Origin: Desulfobacteraceae bacterium
GTDB lineage: Bacteria; Desulfobacterota; Desulfobacteria; Desulfobacterales; Desulfobacteraceae
NCBI GenBank assembly: GCA_003354055.1
Contig: PIVQ01000095.1
Coordinates: 1 to 15,577 of the forward strand
Length of the DNA stretch: 15,577 nt
Direction of reading: 5' to 3'
Below, piece after piece: positions 8,147 to 15,110 of this stretch. Position numbers and translations under genes: made by a program. Position 1 is the stretch's first letter, and each line of letters begins with the position of its first letter. Under the pieces are notes generated by a model. It was given only the letters and a program-made list of their open reading frames with translations. It ran no database searches and was not told where the DNA came from.

Positions 8147-8560
8147 ATGAAACGATTAATTGTTGTGATTACCATCTTGATGCTGGTTAATTTCCCAGGG
8201 ATATCAATGGCAGATTTTACCGGCGGCAAAAGCAAGAGCAACACATCAACTGTTCAGGAATTCGAAGATCAATGCGACTTGAAAACGTCTGGAAAAGGGT
8301 TGCTGGGGAGCCTTATTTCTGCAGGTGTTGAGGGCGCAAAATGTGATGAAATAAAATTTGTACTGGAAGGAAATGTCATAGGCAAGGTTTCCAACAATGT
8401 TTATGAATTCAAAGACGCAACCGGCACTGTTTATGTTGAAATCAGAGACTGGGATGGAGTTGATGCAGGACCTGAAGATCTCGTAAGAATTAAGGGAGAA
8501 GCAGAAATTGAGGAAGTAGGCTTAGTCCTTGAGGTTGAAAAGCTGGAACTGGTTAAATAG
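8147..8560 (+). CDS. Secreted YgiW/YdeI-type bacterial OB-fold (BOF) protein
   Basis: A 137-residue protein with an evident signal peptide (residues 1-22, cut near SMA-DF). The C-terminal 70 residues match the BOF family (Escherichia coli YgiW/YdeI; periplasmic stress-tolerance proteins). The shared pattern is 'LEGNVIGKVSNNVYEFKDATG' (split here across 73-93), then 'VYVEIRDWDGVDAGPEDLVRIKGE' (95-118), matching the LRGN..., YxFKDASGT and PxDxVxIxGE elements of that family. Between the leading 'STVQEF' and the barrel sits an insertion of about 20 residues with C43 and C66, absent from YgiW as I recall it; these could form a disulfide. AAGGAG lies just before the ATG. The gene follows the Tat-exported enzyme by 33 bases, so the two probably share a transcript and meet in the periplasm. 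Ligand and function are not known. Confidence 0.82.
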   Translation: MKRLIVVITILMLVNFPGISMADFTGGKSKSNTSTVQEFEDQCDLKTSGKGLLGSLISAGVEGAKCDEIKFVLEGNVIGKVSNNVYEFKDATGTVYVEIRDWDGVDAGPEDLVRIKGEAEIEEVGLVLEVEKLELVK

Positions 8561-8590
8561 TCAGCGCCGATCAACCATATTGATGTTAGA

Positions 8591-8615
8591 CCACCTCTGA
8601 ATTATTCAGAGGTGG
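8591..8615 (+). terminator. Strong hairpin after the OB-fold gene: probable terminator or operator
   Basis: A perfect inverted repeat with 11-base arms CCACCTCTGAA and TTCAGAGGTGG around a TTA loop, 30 bases past the OB-fold stop codon. Four T residues (8621-8624) come five bases after the stem, so the U-tract is short and offset for an intrinsic terminator. It lies 43 bases before the efflux operon start, leaving almost no room for a separate downstream promoter. It may therefore be an operator or attenuator of the pump operon instead. Confidence 0.6.
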
Positions 8616-8658
8616 CGTCATTTTAAATCAAGGTGTTCCCTTGGGCCGGAGAGAAAAA

Positions 8659-9813
8659 ATGAAATTATACATACAGACCTTAATTATTCTATTTGCCGGG
8701 TGCTTTATCGTGCCCGGTTGTCAAAATTCTGAAGACACGCCCAAAACAACTCCTCCTGAGGTGAGTGTTTACACCACAAAAGCTGAGGATGTTCCCATTT
8801 ATAAAACTTTCGTGGGTCAGACATTCGGTGCCAAGGATATTGCCATCCGGGCCAGGGTGGAAGGGGTTTTAAGGGGGATGCACTTTGAAGAGGGAAAGAC
8901 TGTAGCGGCAGGGGATCTACTTTATGTAATAGACAGCAGTTCTCTTCAGGCGGGTGTTGCCTCCCAAAAAGGACTGCTTGCAGGGGCCGAGACCGAAATG
9001 TTGAAGGCGAAACGTGACCTGGAACGGTATAAGCCCCTGGCTGAGAAAAATGCCATTTCCAAAAGTGATCTGGATGCTGCCAAAGCATTGTACAGGGTTG
9101 CCCAGGCTTCTGTTGATGCGGCCAGGGCCAATCTCAAGGAGGCAGAGATCCAATTGGGGTATACCCGGATTCATTCTCCCATCAGCGGAATTATCGGTAA
9201 AACCCGGGCCAAAGTGGGAGATTTTGTGGGCCGGGAACCCAATCCGGTTATCCTGAATATGGTTTCCAACACCGACAGCATCCTCGTGGAGTTCTTCCTG
9301 ACCGAGACCCTGTATCTGGACATGGCCCGTAATGATATCAAGAAGAGGGAGAAGGAGGAGGAGGAGGAAGATCATGATATTCAGCTTATCCTGGCAGACG
9401 GCTCCCTTTATCCTCACAGGGGTACGCCCAATTTTATGAATCGGAAAGTAGACTCCACAACAGGCGGTATCCTGGTCCAGGTATCTTTTCCCAATCCGGA
9501 TAATCTAATGCGGCCGGGGCAGTTTGCCGAGGTAAAAGCAAAGTTGATGGAGGTGAATGGAGGGATTCTTATTCCCCAGCGCTCCGTGACGGAACTACAG
9601 GATATAAAAAGGGTTTTTACTGTGGATGATCAGAACACGGTTCAGGAACGCCATGTAAAACTGGGCCCCACGGTGGACAATTTCTGGCTGGTTCTGGAGG
9701 GCCTGGAACCGGGCGATAAGGTTATCTATGAAGGCCTACAGAACGCCAAAGACGGCATTGTTGTTGTGCCTAAGCCGGTCCAGGTAGACCGAATAACCAA
9801 GGATGGCCGCTAA
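8659..9813 (+). CDS. RND efflux membrane fusion protein (periplasmic adaptor lipoprotein, AcrA/MexA-like)
   Basis: A 384-residue adaptor linking the inner-membrane pump to the outer-membrane channel. I chose ATG 8659 over an in-frame TTG at 8641 because GGAGAG (8648-8653) sits just upstream and the N-terminus then reads as a lipoprotein signal. Two possible lipoboxes are seen, LFAGC (C15) and VPGC (C21); C21 gives the more normal hydrophobic length. Then come the two lipoyl half-motifs ('VEGVLRGMHFEEGKTVAAGD' and 'IHSPISGIIGKTRAKVGDFVG') flanking an alpha-helical hairpin (about 95-160), and the beta-barrel and membrane-proximal domains ('MRPGQFAEVKAKL', 'LVLEGLEPGDKVIYEGL'). A highly charged insert, KKREKEEEEEDHD, sits in the beta-barrel region (about 228-240). 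The stop TAA overlaps the pump's ATG by one base, so translation is coupled. Confidence 0.94.
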   Translation: MKLYIQTLIILFAGCFIVPGCQNSEDTPKTTPPEVSVYTTKAEDVPIYKTFVGQTFGAKDIAIRARVEGVLRGMHFEEGKTVAAGDLLYVIDSSSLQAGVASQKGLLAGAETEMLKAKRDLERYKPLAEKNAISKSDLDAAKALYRVAQASVDAARANLKEAEIQLGYTRIHSPISGIIGKTRAKVGDFVGREPNPVILNMVSNTDSILVEFFLTETLYLDMARNDIKKREKEEEEEDHDIQLILADGSLYPHRGTPNFMNRKVDSTTGGILVQVSFPNPDNLMRPGQFAEVKAKLMEVNGGILIPQRSVTELQDIKRVFTVDDQNTVQERHVKLGPTVDNFWLVLEGLEPGDKVIYEGLQNAKDGIVVVPKPVQVDRITKDGR

Positions 9814-12800
9814 TGGGTGCTTTTTTTGTAAGGCGCCCCCTTGTCGCCATGGTCATCTCCATTGTCATTATTATTTTGGGAACCCTTTCCCTGATGGGAC
9901 TTCCCACTGAAAAATATCCGAACATCACGCCGCCCATTGTTCAGGTCAGGGCCAATTATACAGGTGCCAATGCCACCAATGTTGAGCAGTCGGTGGCTTC
10001 TCCTTTAGAGCAGGAGATCAACGGCGTGGACAACATGATCTATATGAAGTCGGTGAATGCCAATGACGGCTCCATGAGCATAGAAGTCTCTTTTGAGATC
10101 GGTACGGACCCGGATATGAACACGGTGTTTACCCAGAACAGGGTGTCGGCGGCTACGGCACAATTGCCTGAAGAGGTCAAGCGCATGGGGGTCAGCACGG
10201 AAAAATCCCTGCCGAATATTCTCATGGTGGTGGCCCTTACCGATGAGGGTGACAAATTCGACCAGACCTTTCTCAATAATTATGCTCTGATCAATATCAA
10301 AGACATCCTGGCCCGGATCAAAGGGATCGGGCGGGTGGACGTCCTGGGGGCTTCTGACTATTCCATGCGGATCTGGGTCAACCCCAAGCGTCTGGCCCAG
10401 CTGGACATGACCGTGACGGAAATAATTGATGCCATAAGGGCGCAAAACGTCATTGTCCCCGGTGGCAAATTTGGTGCTGAGCCTGCGCCGCCCGGCACGG
10501 AATTCACCTATACGGTCCGCCTGCCGGAACGGTTGCAGTCGGAAACGCAATTCGAAGATATCGTGATCCGGACCACCAAGACAGGCGCCCAGGTCAAAAT
10601 AAAGGATGTTGCCCGTGTGGAACTCGGGGTGGAGAGCTACAATACATTTACCCGCCTTAATTCAAAAGAGTGCGCAATCATCTCTCTGTACCAGGCACCC
10701 GGCTCCAATGCGGTTGAGTTGGCAAAAGAAGTCAAGGCGGCGATGTCTAAGCTGGCCCTGTCCTTTCCCAAAGGGATACGATATGATGTCTCTCTGGATG
10801 CAACCCTGCCCATTACCAAAGGCATCGACGAAATTATTGAAACCCTTTTCATCGCCCTGGCCCTGGTTATCCTGGTGGTATTTGTCTTTATCCAGGACTG
10901 GCGTGCCACACTGATTCCCACTGTTGCCATACCGGTATCCCTTTTGGGAACATTTATGATATTTCCCCTTCTGGGATTTACGGTGAACACCCTTTCCCTG
11001 CTGGGACTGGTTCTGGCCATTGGGATTGTGGTGGATAATGCCATTGTGGTCGTGGAGACGGTCCAGGTGAACATTTCCAAGGGAATGAATTCCAAAACCG
11101 CCACGATCAAAGCCATGGAAGAGGTCACCGCACCGATACTCGCCACCACTCTGGTTCTTGTGGCGGTCTTCCTGCCCGTGGCAGCCATGGGGGGAATTAC
11201 AGGACGGCTTTATCAGCAATTTGCCCTGACCATTGTTGTATCAGTGGTTTTTTCCACTATCAATGCCCTGACCTTGAGCCCTGCTCTCTGCGGCCTTTTG
11301 CTCAAGGAACCCACACCCTACCGCGGACCTCTGGGCTGGTTTTTTTCCAAATTCAACAAAGCCTTTGACCGTTCCGTAAAAACCTATTTGGGGGTTACAA
11401 AGATGATGACCCGCAAAATTATTATCGGCGGGATTTTTATTCTGGGAATTACCGCAGCCACCGGTCTTGTGGGGAAAGTTTTACCCGGCGGATTTGTACC
11501 TGCCGAAGACGTGGGTTATCTTTTTGTAAATGTTCAGCTGCCGGATGCAGCCTCTCTCCAGCGGTCCGATGTCGTGACCCGGAAGATAGAATCCATTCTT
11601 GATGACTACGAGGAAGTGGCGTTCGTCACCACTGCCACAGGCTACAGCATGCTTTCCTCCAGCATGGGCACAAACACAGGAATTCTTTTTGTATCCCTGA
11701 AGGACTGGGACCAGCGAAAAAGAACGGTTAAAGAGCTTATCAATGCATTGAACCTGGATTTTTCCAAAAAGGTAATTGAGGCCAAGGCCTTTGCTTTCGG
11801 CTCCTCCCCCATTCCGGGACTGGGGACCGGGTCCGGTTTTACCTTCATGCTCCAGGACCGTGGGGGAAACACCCCTGAGTATCTGGGAGAGCAGGCGGCC
11901 ATTTTTATCAGGGAAGCTGAAAAAAGACCTGAGATCGGGTCCATCATCACAACGTTCCGGCCTACGGTGGCCCAGAAAATGATCGAAGTGGACAGGGACA
12001 AGGTATTAAAGGCCGGAATCTCGCTCGATGAATTGTATACCACCATCGGTGCTCTTCTTGGCGGTGCCTATGTAAATGATTTCAACAAGTTCGGCCGGCT
12101 GTACAAAGCCTATATTCAGGCTGAACCTCAATACCGACAGAATGAAGATCAGATCAGCCTCTTTTTTCTAAGGAATCAGGATGGAGAAAGCGTCCCTCTG
12201 TCTGCCTTTGTCCGGGTTAAAGAGGTGTTCGGTCCGGATACCACCAATCGGTTCAACCTGCTTCGATCAGCGGAGCTTTCCGGCGGACCTGCAAAGGGGT
12301 ACACTTCGGCACAGGCCAGAAATGCCCTTAAAGAGGTTGCAGCCCGGATCCTGCCCGACGATATGACATATTCCTGGAGCAATATGTCCTACCAGGAAAC
12401 AAAGGCATCCGGGGCCGGGGCAATGGTTTTTGCCTTTTCCCTGATCTTTGTCTTCCTGATCCTTGTGGCCCAGTACGAGAGTTTGTCTCTGCCGTTCTCC
12501 ATCCTTTTGGGCACCCCGTTTGCCGTTTTCGGTGCCCTGACGGCCCTGCTTCTGGCCCGGTTCTTTGACCTGAGCTATGAAAACAATGTCTTTGCACAGA
12601 TCTGCCTGGTACTGCTTATCGGTATGGCTGCCAAGAATGCCATCCTTATCGTTGAGTTTGCAAATATCAAGTTCAAGGAGGGGATGGGGTTGTACGAGGC
12701 GGCTGTTGAATCGGCAAAATCTCGATTCAGGCCCATTCTCATGACTGCCTTTTCCTTTATTCTGGGGGTTATGCCTCTGGTATTTGCCAGCGGCTCGGGT

Positions 12801-12959
12801 GCCGAGTCAAGAAAGGTCATGGGCGTGGCGCTTTTGGGTGGAATGACACTGGCCACTCTTCTTGGGGTTTTTTTCTACCCCATGCTGTTTGTGCTTGTCG
12901 GAAAAATAGGGCGGTATGAAAAAAAACGTGAACTGAAAAAAGAGAAGGAAAACCCATGA
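9813..12959 (+). CDS. RND multidrug efflux transporter, HAE1 type (AcrB/MexB-like inner-membrane pump)
   Basis: A 1048-residue protein, the usual AcrB length, beginning 'MGAFFVRRPLVAMVISIVIII' (first helix). It has the RND layout: TM1, a large periplasmic loop (about 30-335), TM2-6, a central TM region, a second loop (about 560-865) and TM8-12. The proton relay is visible: D408 in 'AIGIVVDNAIVVVE' (TM4), K941 in 'GMAAKNAILIVEFA' (TM10), R971 and T978 in 'RFRPILMTAFSFILGVMPLV' (TM11). Where AcrB has two adjacent aspartates (D407-D408), this protein has D408-N409. It exports amphiphilic compounds using proton influx; the substrate cannot be predicted. An RBS-like AAGGATGG (9799-9806) lies inside the end of the adaptor gene. 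The C-terminus is short and very basic/acidic (KKRELKKEKENP), and the gene overlaps the outer-membrane factor by 4 bases (ATGA). Confidence 0.97.
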   Translation: MGAFFVRRPLVAMVISIVIIILGTLSLMGLPTEKYPNITPPIVQVRANYTGANATNVEQSVASPLEQEINGVDNMIYMKSVNANDGSMSIEVSFEIGTDPDMNTVFTQNRVSAATAQLPEEVKRMGVSTEKSLPNILMVVALTDEGDKFDQTFLNNYALINIKDILARIKGIGRVDVLGASDYSMRIWVNPKRLAQLDMTVTEIIDAIRAQNVIVPGGKFGAEPAPPGTEFTYTVRLPERLQSETQFEDIVIRTTKTGAQVKIKDVARVELGVESYNTFTRLNSKECAIISLYQAPGSNAVELAKEVKAAMSKLALSFPKGIRYDVSLDATLPITKGIDEIIETLFIALALVILVVFVFIQDWRATLIPTVAIPVSLLGTFMIFPLLGFTVNTLSLLGLVLAIGIVVDNAIVVVETVQVNISKGMNSKTATIKAMEEVTAPILATTLVLVAVFLPVAAMGGITGRLYQQFALTIVVSVVFSTINALTLSPALCGLLLKEPTPYRGPLGWFFSKFNKAFDRSVKTYLGVTKMMTRKIIIGGIFILGITAATGLVGKVLPGGFVPAEDVGYLFVNVQLPDAASLQRSDVVTRKIESILDDYEEVAFVTTATGYSMLSSSMGTNTGILFVSLKDWDQRKRTVKELINALNLDFSKKVIEAKAFAFGSSPIPGLGTGSGFTFMLQDRGGNTPEYLGEQAAIFIREAEKRPEIGSIITTFRPTVAQKMIEVDRDKVLKAGISLDELYTTIGALLGGAYVNDFNKFGRLYKAYIQAEPQYRQNEDQISLFFLRNQDGESVPLSAFVRVKEVFGPDTTNRFNLLRSAELSGGPAKGYTSAQARNALKEVAARILPDDMTYSWSNMSYQETKASGAGAMVFAFSLIFVFLILVAQYESLSLPFSILLGTPFAVFGALTALLLARFFDLSYENNVFAQICLVLLIGMAAKNAILIVEFANIKFKEGMGLYEAAVESAKSRFRPILMTAFSFILGVMPLVFASGSGAESRKVMGVALLGGMTLATLLGVFFYPMLFVLVGKIGRYEKKRELKKEKENP

Positions 12960-14383
12960 AAAACAGAACTTGGCTGATAACAGCTTTCCTAGGGTTGATA
13001 CTCCTTCTCCTTCAAGGATGCAAGGCTGTGGGACCGGATTTCACCCCTCCGGAAGTAAGGACTCCGGAAACATTCAGGTATGCCGCCCCTGGGGCTCAGG
13101 GCGCACAGGATCTTAAATGGTGGGAGATGTTTGATGATCCGATTCTATCCGATCTGGTTCGTACCGCCCTGGAAAACAATCTGGAACTCAAAAGTGCAGC
13201 GAGCCGGATCGAAGAAGCCAGAGCAGCCTACGGGTATACAAAGGCCGACCAGTACCCCAGGGTGGATCTTGAGGCCGGGGGCTCGGCAGGCAATTTTTCA
13301 GGAGCCCGATCCCGCTATGACAACAAGAACGCGTATATTGCACCCATGCTGAGTTGGGAACTGGATTTCTGGGGAAAATTCAAGCGTTCAACCACTGCTG
13401 CCCAGGCAGACCTTCTGGCCTCGGAATATGGGACCCGGGCCATCCAGATCAATCTTGTGGCCGATGTCGCTGCAAGCTATTACCAGCTACTGGATTATCA
13501 TCAACGGCTGAAAATTTCGAAAGTAACCCTGGCGTCCCGTATGGACGGTCTGAACATCATCCGGCAGCGGTTTGAACAGGGGACCATTCCGGAAATTGAT
13601 CTGAACCAGGCCCAGATCCAGAAAGAGATTGCCGCAGGCTCTATTCCCCGGTATGAGCGGCAGATTGCTAAAACCGAGCACGTACTGAATATTCTTTTGG
13701 GACAGCTGCCCCAGTCCATCCAAACCGTGGCAACCCTGGACGGGTCTGCCCTGCCGCCCTTTATTCCCCTGGCCATGCCCGCCTCCCTGTTGGAACGCAG
13801 GCCTGAGATCCAGCAATCACTGGCCCTGCTCCATGCCCAGAGTGAGCGGATCGGCGTAGCCGTGGCCCGGCAGTTTCCTGCCATCAGCCTCACTGCCGGA
13901 TTGGGACTTGCGTCAAGCGAACTTTCCTTAGTCACCAACCAGGGCGGTATATGGACGGCCGGTGCCGGCCTTTTAACCCCTTTGTTTGATTATGGTAAAA
14001 ATAAACGCCGGGTGGATATTGAAGAAGAACGAACCCGCCAGGCATTGTTTGACTATGAAAGAACCGTGCTCACTGCATTCTCAGAAGTCGAAGATGCATT
14101 GGTGGAGGTGGATACCTATAAACGGCAAACTGAAGCTGCTGAAAGAAAGATGGCTGCAGCCCAAAACGCTGCCATGCTTTCCTTTGAGCGTTATGACAAA
14201 GGCGTGAGTTCATATCTGGAGGTCCTCGATTCGGAACGGACCCAGTTCAATGCTGAACTGGAACTCTCCAGAATTAAACGACAGCTCTTTAATGCCTATG
14301 TTAAATTATACAAATCCCTTGGGGGGGGCTGGCTTGATGAATCCGAATCCGCGACGTCTGATTCTCCCCATACCAAGAGTTAA
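12956..14383 (+). CDS. RND efflux outer-membrane factor lipoprotein (NodT/OprM-like, TolC superfamily)
   Basis: A 475-residue outer-membrane channel that completes the tripartite pump. The signal ends in the lipobox LLQGC (C22), followed by 'AVGPDFTPPEV', the usual opening of the NodT family. Two outer-membrane-factor repeats are visible. The first carries 'WWEMFDDPILSDLV' and 'ALENNLELKSAASRIEEARAAYG', then 'LSWELDFWGKFKR'. The second half includes the diagnostic 'MPASLLERRPEI' (about 274-285), 'GAGLLTPLFDYGKNKRRV' and 'YDKGVSSYLEVLDSERTQF'. The long coiled helices form the periplasmic tunnel and the strands the barrel. The start ATG overlaps the pump stop (ATGA), with AAGGA shortly before, so it is coupled. 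A run of eight G residues (14321-14328) sits near the 3' end, in the codons for LGGGW. Confidence 0.96.
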   Translation: MKNRTWLITAFLGLILLLLQGCKAVGPDFTPPEVRTPETFRYAAPGAQGAQDLKWWEMFDDPILSDLVRTALENNLELKSAASRIEEARAAYGYTKADQYPRVDLEAGGSAGNFSGARSRYDNKNAYIAPMLSWELDFWGKFKRSTTAAQADLLASEYGTRAIQINLVADVAASYYQLLDYHQRLKISKVTLASRMDGLNIIRQRFEQGTIPEIDLNQAQIQKEIAAGSIPRYERQIAKTEHVLNILLGQLPQSIQTVATLDGSALPPFIPLAMPASLLERRPEIQQSLALLHAQSERIGVAVARQFPAISLTAGLGLASSELSLVTNQGGIWTAGAGLLTPLFDYGKNKRRVDIEEERTRQALFDYERTVLTAFSEVEDALVEVDTYKRQTEAAERKMAAAQNAAMLSFERYDKGVSSYLEVLDSERTQFNAELELSRIKRQLFNAYVKLYKSLGGGWLDESESATSDSPHTKS

Positions 14384-14416
14384 AATTTTAAAAAATTTTG
14401 TTGCCATTGTTCTATA

Positions 14417-14425
14417 AAAGGAGAG
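14417..14425 (+). promoter_or_regulatory. Ribosome binding site that sets the lipoprotein start
   Basis: AAAGGAGAG ends five bases before ATG 14431. It supports that ATG over the upstream in-frame TTG at 14398, which lacks a purine-rich site and would add eleven residues ahead of the lipoprotein signal. Confidence 0.75.
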
Positions 14426-14430
14426 TTTTG

Positions 14431-15057
14431 ATGTGTTTATTTAAAAAAGTGATGTTCCGTGGTCTGATTTTGGGCTGTCTTGTAATGATGGGGTGCGCGT
14501 CAAGTCAACTGGTGGAATCCTGGCAGGCGCCGGCCTTTGAGGACAAGCCCCTGGGAAAGATTTTAGTGCTTGGGGTATTTCAAAAGGATACAAGCCGTCG
14601 TCTTTATGAGGACAGTGTTGTAAAAGCCATTGAAAAGCGAAATGGTTCAGCCGTTGCAGGGTATACCCTTATGCCCAGGGTTGAGGATTATGATGAAAAA
14701 GAAGACATCATGGCTGCCGTGGCTAAAGCCAATGCCGATGCCGTGATGATTGCCACTCTGGTAGGATTGAAACGGGAAGAAAAGTATCGTGCGCCTCAGG
14801 TATCCTATGTACCCCACACAGGCCTGGGTTATGGGTTGTATGATTCTTATTTCATTTCATTCGAAAGGGTTTATGACCCGGGGTATTCAGTGATGGAAAC
14901 GACTGTAAAACTTGAAGCAACTGTATTCTCTGCAAAAACCAAACAGATGGTCTGGGCCGGGGCCACCAAGAGTGTTGACCCGGATTCCCGTACAGAATTG
15001 GTGGATGACGTTTCCGACCTCATAGTGGAAGATATGAAAAATGCAGGGTTCCTCTAA
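14431..15057 (+). CDS. DUF4136-like outer-membrane lipoprotein, fourth gene of the efflux operon
   Basis: A 208-residue protein with a lipoprotein signal: basic N-terminus, hydrophobic stretch and lipobox VMMGC (C22) followed by Ala-Ser-Ser, suggesting the outer membrane. The mature part begins 'SQLVESWQAPAFEDKPLGKILVLGVF', resembling DUF4136-type lipoproteins. It continues with 'IMAAVAKANADAVMIATLVG', and the C-terminal half has alternating beta strands around 'VKLEATVFSAKTKQMVWAGATK'. The last residues, 'DLIVEDMKNAGFL', read as a helix. The layout, a nucleotide-free alpha/beta fold in the periplasm, is reminiscent of small accessory lipoproteins. It lies 47 bases after the outer-membrane factor with its own strong RBS and no terminator between, so it is likely co-transcribed with the pump. 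No biochemical role is established for this family that I can name; an accessory role in the pump is inference. Confidence 0.72.
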   Translation: MCLFKKVMFRGLILGCLVMMGCASSQLVESWQAPAFEDKPLGKILVLGVFQKDTSRRLYEDSVVKAIEKRNGSAVAGYTLMPRVEDYDEKEDIMAAVAKANADAVMIATLVGLKREEKYRAPQVSYVPHTGLGYGLYDSYFISFERVYDPGYSVMETTVKLEATVFSAKTKQMVWAGATKSVDPDSRTELVDDVSDLIVEDMKNAGFL

Positions 15058-15100
15058 CCGGAAAAATATGGCTCGGTAGGGTTTTGCTTTACTGGAGAAA

Positions 15101-15106
15101 AGGAGG
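15101..15106 (+). promoter_or_regulatory. Strong ribosome binding site for a GTG start
   Basis: A perfect AGGAGG four bases before GTG 15111. It decides the start of the truncated membrane receptor, which would otherwise be missed because its first codon is not ATG. Confidence 0.75.
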
Positions 15107-15110
15107 TAGT

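Noticed and set aside
8641..8658. TTG start extending the adaptor protein by six residues
   Set aside because: The extension (MGRREK) has no RBS of its own; the GGAGAG lies inside it and fits ATG 8659, which gives a normal lipoprotein signal.
10005..11219. Long antisense ORFs within the RND pump gene
   Set aside because: They mirror the codon structure of the pump; the products have no signal, motif or RBS that would support a gene.
14384..14400. AT-rich AAAATTTT repeats after the outer-membrane factor as a terminator
   Set aside because: The dyad is pure A/T with no GC stem, so it would not form a stable terminator hairpin.
14398..14430. TTG start extending the DUF4136-like lipoprotein
   Set aside because: The strong AAAGGAGAG lies within the extension and serves ATG 14431, and the lipoprotein signal is best from that ATG.
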